This document shows, piece by piece, positions 1 through 7,803 of a stretch of DNA of 14,970 bases. Position numbers and translations under genes: made by a program. Origin of the DNA: Bacteriovoracaceae bacterium (GTDB lineage: Bacteria > Bdellovibrionota > Bacteriovoracia > Bacteriovoracales > Bacteriovoracaceae); contig JAGSHJ010000029.1 of NCBI GenBank assembly GCA_023954595.1, positions 1 through 14,970 on the forward strand, written 5' to 3'. The notes under the pieces are model-generated. The model was not told the DNA's origin. It was given only the letters and a program-made list of their open reading frames with translations, and did not search any database. How positions within the stretch are numbered: the first letter of the stretch is position 1; each line of letters begins with the position of its first letter.

Positions 1-510
1 AGTATCTTGACCTATATAGCTTCTGCATTCAGACCAGCTCTCGCTTGCCTCTGAGCCATTTCCAATTATGACATGATTGAGTGTTTGCAATAAACAAATA
101 TGTGCCAAGTGTTGGGCTTTGGTGAGCTTACCTTGTTTGATGGCCTGAAGGCTTTTTGAGTAATTGCCCTCAATAAACTCCATCATTGCCAAGTATCGAA
201 ATTGAATAGGTAGGGTGAAGTCCTTGTTGTACCTTGACCTTAGTAGAAGAATCTTCGCTAGGTCATAGTCACCGTTGATGATTGCGGCCTTAATTCTTGC
301 CAAATTTTGAGCTAATTTCTTTTTCTCTAATAGAGCGCGGTCTAGGCTTCTCTCAACCAAAGACTCATCAGACTCAGGATATTCGAATACACCTCTATTT
401 TTTTTGATATAGGACGGCATCAATTCAAGTTTAGATTTGTCTGCGTTTGTCTCTTTAGCATGCAGGGGTACCTGAGCTAGAAAGGCGAGTAATGTAAAAA
501 ACTTTATCAT
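1..510 (-). CDS. Exported TPR-like helical protein, 3' end cut by window edge
   Basis: Reverse-strand reading frame open from the ATG at 508-510 to the left edge with no stop, so 170 codons are visible and the C-terminus is missing. The first 18 residues form a typical signal peptide (Met-Ile-Lys, then a hydrophobic stretch ending Pro-Leu-His-Ala), giving likely cleavage after Ala18, so the mature protein should act in the periplasm or envelope. Residues from about 75 onward are short amphipathic helix pairs with a TPR-like look (for example NGDYDLAKILLLRSR followed by a second repeat around EGNYSKSLQAIKQG). I do not recognise the family and no catalytic motif is visible. The start is supported by the signal peptide; only a weak AGG lies upstream. 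It diverges from the gene at 552 with 41 bp between them. Confidence 0.8.
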   Translation of the reverse strand, partial: MIKFFTLLAFLAQVPLHAKETNADKSKLELMPSYIKKNRGVFEYPESDESLVERSLDRALLEKKKLAQNLARIKAAIINGDYDLAKILLLRSRYNKDFTLPIQFRYLAMMEFIEGNYSKSLQAIKQGKLTKAQHLAHICLLQTLNHVIIGNGSEASESWSECRSYIGQDT

Positions 511-515
511 CTTGT

Positions 516-548
516 TTAACCTATCGTTATTTTGTGTCGATAAATTAA
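516..548. promoter_or_regulatory. Interrupted inverted repeat in the divergent intergenic region
   Basis: Arms TTAACCTATCG (516-526) and CGATAAATTAA (538-548) pair at 9 of 11 positions around an 11-base centre. TTAACC also recurs as a direct repeat at 516-521 and 545-550. The element fills almost all of the 41-bp gap between two divergent starts, so it could be a shared operator. No protein is assigned to it, and TTAA-rich arms can arise by chance in AT-rich DNA. Confidence 0.3.
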
Positions 549-551
549 CCA

Positions 552-2183
552 ATGAAAACAATTTTTATTCTATTTACGCTTATTTTACCGGCCAGCTCTT
601 GGGCCTTGACTCCGCTCAAGGGGATTATCAAAGGCGACGTTGTTGAGACTATACAATATGATCCACTGGATACAGTCTTCAGTCGGAATTTTACAGATGC
701 AGAAGTTGCGGCCAAGCAGAGTTATAAACTGAAGATGTATACTGGAATGTACGATCAAGCAGCAAACCTAGTGAACTCCTGCGACGTGGAACGCTTTTAT
801 AATTATCCGGCCAAGTGGAGAGAAGACAGTGCTAAAAGAAGTGTAGTTGCCACGCTTCAATACTTAGGACTTGATTATAGTGTGAGGGCGATTGCCAAGT
901 ATGCTAGAACTTTAAAGCTTGAAGATGATTCTTTTAAAAACTTGGTAGATAATCTAATTGTAAATAATTGCTCTGAAAATATCTCTGTATTTAGTAAAAA
1001 ACTTCTCAGAAACAATCTTGAAAACTTCTATGAGGATGGTCTTGATTTTCAAACACCAACTCTGAAGGACTCACCGTTTTTCAGTCCAGAACTCGTTAAT
1101 AAGAGTGAGGGGCTGGATGCAAAACGAAGAGAGTTTAACTTTGCGATTAAAAACTTTAGGGCCTTTTGCTCATGGGATGGAGATGTTGATAACTACGCGT
1201 TGTTGGCACCTTATCTTCAAAACCCAATTATAATGTCCCATGTGTTTAATCATCTCGAACGTAAAGAACTTGTTTGGGACGAAGAAAGCGAAGACCATGC
1301 TCTTGTTGAGAATAAAGACAGTGTAATGGTGGCATGTGAAGACTTAGTATGTCGGAGAAGAAACTACCCAGCGTTTACAAGGCTTTTTCCTAGAATGGTG
1401 GGAGCAGCAGAGATTCGTGATGATCTGAAAGTTCTTTATTGTAACCACTTCCGAGACACGAGCATAAAATCTCAAGGAGCTAGTGAGACGATTAAAGAGT
1501 GGATGAAAAAACAAACGCTTGAAGAGACTAGGCTTGAAGCGATGTATTTTGTATCCCTTCTAACTGGCATTTCAGATCCTTTCTTCTCTGCAGAGACCTT
1601 TGTTGATCTTAGAATAATGTATTCCCAAACCTTTGAAGACAGGTGGGATGAATGGTCAAAAAATAAAACTGAACAATTAGTTCTAGATCTTCTTTATGAA
1701 GAATCACTTTTTGTAGACCTATCTCCTGCTGATGAATATCAAAAAGCGGCCGGAGAGCTTGGACTTGTTTTTGACTTCACATTGGGAGAGTTGGATAGAG
1801 AGCTTAAAATAGTAGATAAAATCTCAGCTAGCTTTCACTTAGAATTTCCTAAGAGCTATTTTAGGTGGATAAGGAATGCCTACATTAGAGCAGGTAATGT
1901 AAGTAACTATAAAAAATTAGAAGATTTGGAAAAAAAGTTTGCGACTTATATTGATATTCAGTTGGAAAACAAGAAACAGCTCTTTAAAATTCCTGTCTGG
2001 AATGAGAAGTTTTCTTCAATTTTGGCCAAGCAGTTAATAGAGCAGCTGGTTTCATATAAGGGGCAGGGTTTCAAAGGCCTGTCTCATCGCAAAATTAAGG
2101 TGCCTATAAAGTTTCGCTTTGGCTTATTCGCTCTAAAGTACTTGAGAGAAAAATATAAAGCAAAATATTCTAGCAAGCCTTGA
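552..2183 (+). CDS. Exported protein of unknown function, 543 aa
   Basis: The protein starts with a clear signal peptide (MKTIFILFTLILPASSWA, cleavage likely after Ala18 before Leu-Thr), so it should be periplasmic or envelope-located. The rest has no membrane segment and reads as a mainly alpha-helical, charged protein with a basic end (final 30 residues rich in Lys and Arg). Six cysteines (C77, C140, C206, C262, C267, C297) all lie in the N-terminal 300 residues, which would allow up to three disulfides in the periplasm; the C-terminal 245 residues have none. I recognise no family and no catalytic motif. The ATG has no convincing ribosome binding site (ttaacca precedes it); it is chosen for the signal peptide. 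It diverges from the exported gene to its left and is followed after 55 bp by the sigma factor, with no terminator visible between. Confidence 0.85.
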   Translation: MKTIFILFTLILPASSWALTPLKGIIKGDVVETIQYDPLDTVFSRNFTDAEVAAKQSYKLKMYTGMYDQAANLVNSCDVERFYNYPAKWREDSAKRSVVATLQYLGLDYSVRAIAKYARTLKLEDDSFKNLVDNLIVNNCSENISVFSKKLLRNNLENFYEDGLDFQTPTLKDSPFFSPELVNKSEGLDAKRREFNFAIKNFRAFCSWDGDVDNYALLAPYLQNPIIMSHVFNHLERKELVWDEESEDHALVENKDSVMVACEDLVCRRRNYPAFTRLFPRMVGAAEIRDDLKVLYCNHFRDTSIKSQGASETIKEWMKKQTLEETRLEAMYFVSLLTGISDPFFSAETFVDLRIMYSQTFEDRWDEWSKNKTEQLVLDLLYEESLFVDLSPADEYQKAAGELGLVFDFTLGELDRELKIVDKISASFHLEFPKSYFRWIRNAYIRAGNVSNYKKLEDLEKKFATYIDIQLENKKQLFKIPVWNEKFSSILAKQLIEQLVSYKGQGFKGLSHRKIKVPIKFRFGLFALKYLREKYKAKYSSKP

Positions 2184-2238
2184 CTTTCACGAGTTAGGAA
2201 CCAACTTTTGATCTGTAATAATAAACCGAAGGACTCAC

Positions 2239-3282
2239 TTGAGTAGCGATAATAAAGACAATAAAAACAGTTTGGAGGGCGAAGTTCTTGGCCCTGAAGA
2301 GCAAGATGAAGTATTTGAGGAGCTAGGCGAGGAATTAGCAGGCCTTGCATCCAACTCCGATCAAACTGAACAAGAGCAAATAGAGATTCTGGAGGAGCTT
2401 CTTCCCGCTGTGGCCTCAAGTAAAGAGCTAGCAAAGACTCCGTCACCAAAGTCCAAAGATCCTCTATATCAATACATTAAAGAAATAAGCCAATACCAAT
2501 TACTTGAAAAAGATGAAGAGGCAAGACTTGTAAAACAACTTGCTGAGACTGGTGATATTAATGCTGCAAAAAAGCTTGTAGTCGCTAATCTGCGTCTTGT
2601 GGTCAAGATTGCTATGGAGTATCGAAACGCTTATAAAAATATCATGGACCTAATCCAAGAGGGAAATATTGGATTGATGAAGGCCGTGTCTAAATATAAT
2701 CCTGAAAAGGGTGCGAAGCTTTCTTACTACGCTAGTTGGTGGATTCGCTCATATATATTGAAGTTCATTTTAGATAATTTCCGTCTAATTAAAATTGGAA
2801 CGACTGCTGAACAAAAGAAGTTATTTTATAATTTGATGCGTGAAAAAGAGCGTCTGTTAAATCAAGGTATCGAGCCAGAGCATAAGCTACTAAGTGAGAA
2901 CCTTGGAGTCTCTGAGAAGGCCGTAAAAGAGATGGACCTAAGGCTTAGCTCTAGTGGAGCTGAGATGAGCTTAGATCAAAAACTAAGTGATGAAAGTGGC
3001 TCATCTAGTTTTCTAGACACTTTGGAAGGCTCGGATATTCCTATTGATGAAAATCTTGGTCACCTTGAGTCATTAGAGATTTTGGAAGATCAATTAAAAA
3101 ACTTTATAGAAGAATTGAAACCACGAGATAAAGAAATCTTTAAAAAACGCCTTCTTAGCGAAGTCCCACCTTCGCTGCAGAGCATTGCTGATGGCTATGG
3201 TGTCTCTAGAGAGAGAATACGCCAAATTGAGGCAAGGCTTATCGAGAAATTAAAGGTTTACATGTCCGATTATTTAGGCTAA
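2239..3282 (+). CDS. rpoH: RNA polymerase sigma factor, RpoH (sigma-32) family
   Basis: Sigma-70-family factor that directs core RNA polymerase to alternative, probably heat-shock-type, promoters. Region 1.2 lies at about 74-105; region 2 at 110-180 contains NLRLVVKIAMEY, DLIQEGNIGLMKAV and the DNA-melting stretch SYYASWWIRSYI. The RpoH-box-like motif QKKLFYNLMREK is at about 192-203, the diagnostic reason for RpoH rather than RpoD or RpoS. Region 4 (about 289-341) ends in a helix-turn-helix with GVSRERIRQIEARLIEKLK. RpoH proteins are normally about 285 residues; this one is 347 because of a roughly 70-residue N-terminal extension with 18 acidic and 2 basic residues in its first 60. Translation starts at a TTG, supported by a GAAGGA ribosome binding site at 2228-2233. 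It could be a lineage-specific paralogue of RpoH. No clear terminator separates it from rpsO. Confidence 0.92.
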   Translation: MSSDNKDNKNSLEGEVLGPEEQDEVFEELGEELAGLASNSDQTEQEQIEILEELLPAVASSKELAKTPSPKSKDPLYQYIKEISQYQLLEKDEEARLVKQLAETGDINAAKKLVVANLRLVVKIAMEYRNAYKNIMDLIQEGNIGLMKAVSKYNPEKGAKLSYYASWWIRSYILKFILDNFRLIKIGTTAEQKKLFYNLMREKERLLNQGIEPEHKLLSENLGVSEKAVKEMDLRLSSSGAEMSLDQKLSDESGSSSFLDTLEGSDIPIDENLGHLESLEILEDQLKNFIEELKPRDKEIFKKRLLSEVPPSLQSIADGYGVSRERIRQIEARLIEKLKVYMSDYLG

Positions 3283-3314
3283 AAGTAGCCCTTAAAATAA
3301 AAATCTTGTTAAGA

Positions 3315-3334
3315 TTGATTTAAATTTAGATCAA
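3315..3334. promoter_or_regulatory. 20-bp near-perfect palindrome upstream of rpsO
   Basis: TTGATTTAAATTTAGATCAA has arms TTGATTTAAA and TTTAGATCAA that match at 9 of 10 positions; in RNA the odd pair is U-G, making the hairpin continuous. It sits 49 bases before the rpsO start. It could be a dimeric regulator's operator or a small leader hairpin. It is not an FNR box, since FNR half-sites of the same sequence are separated by 4 bases, not 10. A T-run is absent, so it is not an intrinsic terminator. Confidence 0.4.
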
Positions 3335-3383
3335 CCTTATCTCGGTTACAAAGGTAAATTTGTTACTTGGAAAGGAGAAAAAC

Positions 3384-3650
3384 ATGCTAACAAAAGAAAA
3401 AACAGCTGAAATCGTTAATAAATTCGGTGGAAGTGAAAAGAACTCTGGTAAAGCTGAAGTTCAAATCGCACTAATGACTGAAAGAATTAGCTACCTTACA
3501 GATCACTTTGGTGATCACAAGTTGGACCACCACTCAAAAAGAGGTCTAATGAAGTTGATTGGTAGAAGAAGAAGAATGCTTCGTTACCTAAACAACAAAG
3601 ATGCTGATAGATATCAAGCAGTAATTAAAGAGCTAGGTCTTAGAAAATAA
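3384..3650 (+). CDS. rpsO: 30S ribosomal protein S15
   Basis: Primary 16S rRNA-binding protein that nucleates assembly of the platform of the small subunit. The 88-residue length is the family norm. The S15 signature is intact: LTDHFGDHKLDHHSKRGL at 38-55, with H41, D48 and S51 as the conserved rRNA-contacting residues, then the basic stretch GRRRRMLRYL at 60-69, and the C-terminal ELGLRK. The ATG at 3384 is preferred because AAAGGAG lies at 3371-3377; the frame is open upstream to a TTG at 3360, but that would add eight non-family residues and absorb the ribosome binding site. Arg is encoded mainly by AGA, which marks AGA as a major codon in this genome. It is followed at once by a strong terminator, so it is only partly coupled to pnp. 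Confidence 0.98.
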   Translation: MLTKEKTAEIVNKFGGSEKNSGKAEVQIALMTERISYLTDHFGDHKLDHHSKRGLMKLIGRRRRMLRYLNNKDADRYQAVIKELGLRK

Positions 3651-3655
3651 AAAAT

Positions 3656-3681
3656 AAGGGAGTCGAAAGACTCCCTTTTTT
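3656..3681 (+). terminator. Rho-independent terminator after rpsO
   Basis: A 9-bp perfect stem AAGGGAGTC / GACTCCCTT (3656-3664 and 3669-3677) closes on a GAAA tetraloop and runs into six T residues (3676-3681). It begins six bases after the rpsO stop, so it should end or attenuate rpsO transcripts before pnp. Confidence 0.93.
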
Positions 3682-3910
3682 CTTTCAAAAGTGACCAGTA
3701 TTTAATAAAATTTTTCTGACAAGGTGGCGGATTTTTAGAGCAGCTTTAAAGGATATATGGCCTAGGAACCAATTAAAAGCGTTTCCAGACTTTATATCTT
3801 TTAAATCTGTATTTATCTGTCCTCCTTTGTCATTAGATATAATTTTGACCGAAATTGTGAATCCAAAATAGAGTTCATAAGCTTGGTCGTGACAAGTTCA
3901 AGGAGAAAAC
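3682..3910 (+). promoter_or_regulatory. Promoter and leader region of the pnp operon
   Basis: This stretch has no gene. It should contain the pnp promoter because a terminator precedes it. A perfect TATAAT lies at 3838-3843 but has only a poor -35 (ATCTGT at 3815-3820). A second possibility is TTGACC at 3845-3850 with TAGAGT at 3869-3874 (18-base spacer). Either gives a short leader. The ribosome binding site AAGGAG is at 3900-3905. I see no strong hairpin comparable to the RNase III target in the E. coli pnp leader; only a four-base GACC/GGTC match. Confidence 0.4.
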
Positions 3911-6031
3911 ATGTTGAACAACAAAAAAGAATTCACCATTAATTATGGTGGAAAAGACATCACACTAGAGACTGGCAGATTTGCTAAGCAAGCTGACGGC
4001 TCTGTAATGGTAACTTGTGGTGGAACACAAGTTCTAGTAACTGTAGTGAGTGCTCACGAAGTTGCTGATGGGCAAGACTTCTTCCCATTAATGGTAGATT
4101 ACAAAGAAAAATTTCCTGCTGTTGGTAAATTCCTAGGTGGATTTATGAAGAGAGAGGGAAGACCTTCTAACGACGAAATCCTTCTTATGAGAATGATTGA
4201 CCGTCCTCTTAGACCACTATTCCCTGAAGGTTACATGTGCGAAACAATCATCATGGCACAAGTTCTTTCTTACGATGGTGAAAATGATCCTCAAGTTCTA
4301 GCTGGTCTAGGTACAACTGCTGCACTAGCTGTTTCTGATATCCCATTCAGTGGCCCTGTAGGTTTCTGTAAAGTTGGTCGTATCGACGGCAAGCTTGTAC
4401 TTAACCCAAGCAGAGATCAGTGGAAAGATTCTGACATTGAACTAGTACTTGCTGCTTCTAAGAATGCAATCTTAATGGTTGAAGGTGAAGCGGACGAAGT
4501 AAGCGAAGAAGAAATGATGGAAGCTCTTAAGTTTGGTCATGAGAGCATCAAAGAGTTCTGTGGTCTTCTAGACACTATGGCGTCTGAAGCTGGTAGAGCT
4601 AAAAGAGAGTGGGCAGCTCCTGTTGCTAACGAAACTCTTGACAAGAAAATGGCTGACTATAAAGAAGACGTTCTTTCTTGTTTGAAAATTAATGAAAAGC
4701 AAGCTCGTTCAAAAGCTATTAAAAAACTTACTAAGAAAGTTGCTGGCGACATTGAGGCCAACAGAGAAGCTTTTGGTGTTAGTGAAAAAGACAGTGCTGG
4801 TAAGGTTGCTTACCAAGCAGTTGATGATCTTGTTTATAACATTATGAGAACTGACATCCTTGAAAATGGAAATAGAATTGCTGGTAGAAGTCTTACAGAA
4901 GTTCGTGAAATCGAAACTGAGACAAGTGTTCTTAAAGTTCCACACGGATCTTCTCTATTTACTAGAGGTGAGACTCAAGTTCTTGCTACTGTAACTGTTG
5001 GTGGTAAAGAAGGCGAGCAAATGAAAGATAGCATTTATGGTATCTCTTATGACAACTTCTACCTACACTACACTTTTGCTCCATACTCAGTAGGTGAAGC
5101 AAGAGGTTATAGAGGTGTTGGCCGTAGAGAAGTTGGTCACGGTAACCTTGCAGAAAGAGCTATCAAGAAAATGATGCCAGACTCAAGTGAGTTCCCATAC
5201 ACAATCAGAATCGCTTGTGAAGTTACTGAATCAAACGGTTCAAGTTCAATGGGTTCTGTTTGTTCAGGATCAATGGCACTTATGGACGCGGGTGTTCCTC
5301 TTAAGAAGCCAGTTGCTGGTGTAGCAATGGGTCTTATTAAAGAGGGAGAGAAGTTCCAAATCCTAACTGACATTCTAGGTGACGAAGATCACTTAGGTGA
5401 TATGGACTTTAAAGTTGCTGGTACTAGTGATGGTATCACTGCAATACAGATGGATATTAAGATTGAAGGTATTACTAACGAGATCTTCTCTAAAGCAATG
5501 TCTCAAGCTAAAGAGGGTAGACTTCATATCCTTGGCGAAATGGCTAAAACTATTTCTGCAGCTAGACCACAGTTTAAAGAAGGTGTTCCTCAGATTAAGA
5601 GTATCTCAATTCCTAAAGACAAAATTGGTGCTCTTATTGGACCTGGTGGGAAAAACATCAAGGCCATCCAAGAAGAATTCCAAGTTAGTATTGAAATCAC
5701 TGAAGAAGGTATGGTTAAGACACTTGGTACTGATCCATTAGTACTAGACGAAGTTAACAACCTTATCGATATGCAAATCAACGGTCCAAAAATTGATGCT
5801 GTTTACAACGCTAAAGTTGTAACGATCAAAGAATACGGTGCATTCGTTGACATTGCGACTGGTCTTTCAGGACTTGTTCACGTTAGTGAATTTGCTGATG
5901 AGAGAGTTCAAGACGTTAACGAGTATGTAAGCGAAGGCGACATGATTGACGTTAAAGTTTTGGAAATTGACAGATTTGGCAAGATTAAGCTTTCAGCTAA
6001 AGCTGTTAAGCCTTTGTCTAAAAAATCTTAG
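3911..6031 (+). CDS. pnp: Polyribonucleotide nucleotidyltransferase (PNPase)
   Basis: Phosphorolytic 3'-to-5' exoribonuclease that degrades RNA to nucleoside diphosphates and can add tails in reverse; it works as a trimer in the cytoplasm. At 706 residues it has the full family length and order: first RNase PH-like domain (about 1-220) with GGFMKREGRPS at 76-86 and RPLRPLFPEG; helical linker (about 240-320); catalytic second RNase PH domain (about 325-560) with RGYRGVGRREVGHG, the phosphate-binding SNGSSSMGS at 441-449 and the catalytic acids D491 and D497 in LGDEDHLGDMDF; KH domain with the GPGG loop at 577-580; S1 domain (about 630-697) with EYGAFVDIATGLSGLVHVSE. Codons are strongly biased to GTT, GCT, CTT and AGA, consistent with high expression. 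First gene of a six-gene operon; the M16 gene begins 22 bp later. Confidence 0.98.
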   Translation: MLNNKKEFTINYGGKDITLETGRFAKQADGSVMVTCGGTQVLVTVVSAHEVADGQDFFPLMVDYKEKFPAVGKFLGGFMKREGRPSNDEILLMRMIDRPLRPLFPEGYMCETIIMAQVLSYDGENDPQVLAGLGTTAALAVSDIPFSGPVGFCKVGRIDGKLVLNPSRDQWKDSDIELVLAASKNAILMVEGEADEVSEEEMMEALKFGHESIKEFCGLLDTMASEAGRAKREWAAPVANETLDKKMADYKEDVLSCLKINEKQARSKAIKKLTKKVAGDIEANREAFGVSEKDSAGKVAYQAVDDLVYNIMRTDILENGNRIAGRSLTEVREIETETSVLKVPHGSSLFTRGETQVLATVTVGGKEGEQMKDSIYGISYDNFYLHYTFAPYSVGEARGYRGVGRREVGHGNLAERAIKKMMPDSSEFPYTIRIACEVTESNGSSSMGSVCSGSMALMDAGVPLKKPVAGVAMGLIKEGEKFQILTDILGDEDHLGDMDFKVAGTSDGITAIQMDIKIEGITNEIFSKAMSQAKEGRLHILGEMAKTISAARPQFKEGVPQIKSISIPKDKIGALIGPGGKNIKAIQEEFQVSIEITEEGMVKTLGTDPLVLDEVNNLIDMQINGPKIDAVYNAKVVTIKEYGAFVDIATGLSGLVHVSEFADERVQDVNEYVSEGDMIDVKVLEIDRFGKIKLSAKAVKPLSKKS

Positions 6032-6053
6032 TCTCAGTAGGTAATTTCCGGCA

Positions 6054-7313
6054 ATGACCAGAGTCAAGTCCACTAAAATTATCAAATCGTTTCAAAAGGG
6101 ACCTGTTCGCAGGTCTCTTTTTAGTAATGGTGCAGTCAGTTTATTTCATCAATTTGATGGAATGGAGTCTGCTTGTGCCAATCTCTACATCCTTGCAGGT
6201 TCTATCTTTGAAAAACCTGAAGAGCACGGGATTGCACACGTTATTGAACACATGCTTTTTAAGGAAGAGAAAACTCATTCCTTAGTTAGGGAGATGGAAC
6301 AAAAGGGTGCGCAGATTAATGCATACACATATAAAGAATATGTATGCTTTGAGCTGGAGTGTGCTGCTGTTTCTCTTGAAGAGTTTCTTCCAAAGTTTCT
6401 ATCTTTATTCTTTAATCCTGTTTTTAATACGAAAGATCTCGCTTTGGAGAAAAAGGTTATTCTACAGGAGCTTAGAGAAGATAAAGATGATCACGAGACT
6501 GAAGGGCTTGAGTACATTTATAAGAAAAATTTCACCGACGCTCTAGGGCACTCTATAGGTGGGACGATTAGTAATGTTAAGTCCTTCACAGTTGATCAGC
6601 TTTCAAAATTTTATAAAAAGTTTTATCGCCCTAACCGTATGGTGCTATCGGTGGTTAGTGGTAGAAAGTTTGATAAGCTCGAAAACATTTTTTGTGAGCA
6701 ATTTAAAGACTCCAAAGAACGGGCACCCTTTAGATTAAAAACAATTAAACGGTCATCTAAACTTAATCATATAAATACAAAGTTAAAACGCTCGATGGAG
6801 AGTTCCATCGTCTACTACTCCTTTGATGGGGCGAGTATTTTTCATCCTGATTATTATGCCTATATGGTTCTTGACGAATATCTCTTTGGGGGGATGTCAT
6901 CGAAAATGTTTGATGAAGTTCGTGAGAAGAGCGCACTTGTGTATGGGCTTGGATCCGCAATGAATAGTTACGCTCGTGAGGGTAACTACATCATGATTTT
7001 TAACACTCAAAAAGAGAACGTTAAAAAACTCCAGGCAAAGGTTGAAGCAGTTCTTCATGAGGTTGCACTAAACGGTGTAAGCGAAGAAGAAATTATCTCC
7101 ATTCGAGAACGTATCGCTCAAGGGTGGAGTCTTGGCTTTGACGATATGTTGGAGCGAAATGAGTTTTTTGCTGAGCTAGAAATGTTAGGCCACGATGACT
7201 TCGGCCTTGAAAGACAGATTGAGAGATTGAACAGAGTAGATTCAAAAGCTTTGCAAAAACTATTAGTAAAAATGTTAAACAATAAATTTAGTCGACTCGT
7301 TATGAGCGCATAG
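6054..7313 (+). CDS. M16-family zinc metallopeptidase (pitrilysin/MPP-like)
   Basis: Zinc peptidase of the insulinase/processing-peptidase superfamily, which cleaves unfolded segments or small proteins in a clamshell cavity. The inverted zinc motif HVIEH is at 62-66 (ligands H62 and H66, base E65) in GIAHVIEHMLFK, and the third ligand is E139 in ILQELREDKDD, 73 residues after H66 as the family expects. The C-terminal half has the conserved Arg/Tyr pair, R290 and Y297, in FDEVREKSALVYGLG. At 419 residues it is the short single-chain type found beside pnp in many bacteria (YmxG/MlpA class). It has no signal peptide, so it should be cytoplasmic. The ribosome binding site is weak (GTAGGTAA at 6037-6044), and the gene probably depends on readthrough from pnp. 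Its TAG stop overlaps the dut ribosome binding site. Confidence 0.93.
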   Translation: MTRVKSTKIIKSFQKGPVRRSLFSNGAVSLFHQFDGMESACANLYILAGSIFEKPEEHGIAHVIEHMLFKEEKTHSLVREMEQKGAQINAYTYKEYVCFELECAAVSLEEFLPKFLSLFFNPVFNTKDLALEKKVILQELREDKDDHETEGLEYIYKKNFTDALGHSIGGTISNVKSFTVDQLSKFYKKFYRPNRMVLSVVSGRKFDKLENIFCEQFKDSKERAPFRLKTIKRSSKLNHINTKLKRSMESSIVYYSFDGASIFHPDYYAYMVLDEYLFGGMSSKMFDEVREKSALVYGLGSAMNSYAREGNYIMIFNTQKENVKKLQAKVEAVLHEVALNGVSEEEIISIRERIAQGWSLGFDDMLERNEFFAELEMLGHDDFGLERQIERLNRVDSKALQKLLVKMLNNKFSRLVMSA

Positions 7314-7321
7314 GAGAGGTT

Positions 7322-7777
7322 ATGCCTGTTGTAAAAATCAAAAAACTTGAACATTTTGACAATGATTTAGCACTACCTAGTTACGAGACTGAACAGGCAG
7401 CTGGTGCTGATATTAGAGCGTGTCTTGGCAAGGGCGAAAGCATGTTGATTGGCCCAGGGCAGAGAGTTCTTATTCCTACTGGTATGGCATTTGAAATTGA
7501 GGGTGGATATGAAGTTCAAGTACGTCCTAGGAGCGGTTTAAGTTTGAAAACTGGCCTTCTAGTGGTAAATTCTCCTGGAACAATTGATGCTGATTACCGT
7601 GGTGAAGTTAAAGTGATAATGGGTAACTTTGGTGAGAAAGATGAAGTCATCAATCACGGTGATAGAATCGCCCAATTAGTTATAGCACCTGTTTATCAAG
7701 CTAGTTTTGAAACCACTGACGCCTTAAATGAAACCGCTAGAGGCGATGGTGGGTTTGGCTCTACTGGTAAAAACTAG
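7322..7777 (+). CDS. dut: Deoxyuridine 5'-triphosphate nucleotidohydrolase (dUTPase)
   Basis: Hydrolyses dUTP to dUMP and pyrophosphate, keeping uracil out of DNA and feeding thymidylate synthesis. The five motifs of homotrimeric dUTPases are all present: AGADIRA (about 27-33), RPRSGLSLKTG (about 64-74), PGTIDADYRGEVKV with the catalytic Asp and Tyr, GDRIAQLVIAPV, and the C-terminal flexible arm RGDGGFGSTG. Its 151 residues are the standard length. AGGAGAGG at 7312-7319 is a strong ribosome binding site that lies across the stop codon of the M16 gene, and the 8-bp gap indicates translational coupling. Confidence 0.98.
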   Translation: MPVVKIKKLEHFDNDLALPSYETEQAAGADIRACLGKGESMLIGPGQRVLIPTGMAFEIEGGYEVQVRPRSGLSLKTGLLVVNSPGTIDADYRGEVKVIMGNFGEKDEVINHGDRIAQLVIAPVYQASFETTDALNETARGDGGFGSTGKN

Positions 7778-7803
7778 AAAAAAGCAGTTAGAAAGGAGAG
7801 TTT

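Noticed and set aside
2084..2449. 121-codon open frame on the minus strand
   Set aside because: It lies opposite the end of the exported orphan and the start of the sigma factor, both well supported, and has no family features or ribosome binding site.
3302..3316. Terminator after the sigma factor gene (AATCTT/AAGATT hairpin)
   Set aside because: Six weak A/T-rich pairs with a three-base loop and no following T-run; not a convincing terminator.
3315..3334. FNR or CRP-like site before rpsO
   Set aside because: The half-sites TTGAT/ATCAA are spaced by 10 bases; FNR needs four, and CRP's consensus differs.
3360..3383. TTG start for rpsO
   Set aside because: The added residues are not part of S15, and the strong AAAGGAG site would be inside the gene; the ATG at 3384 gives the standard length.
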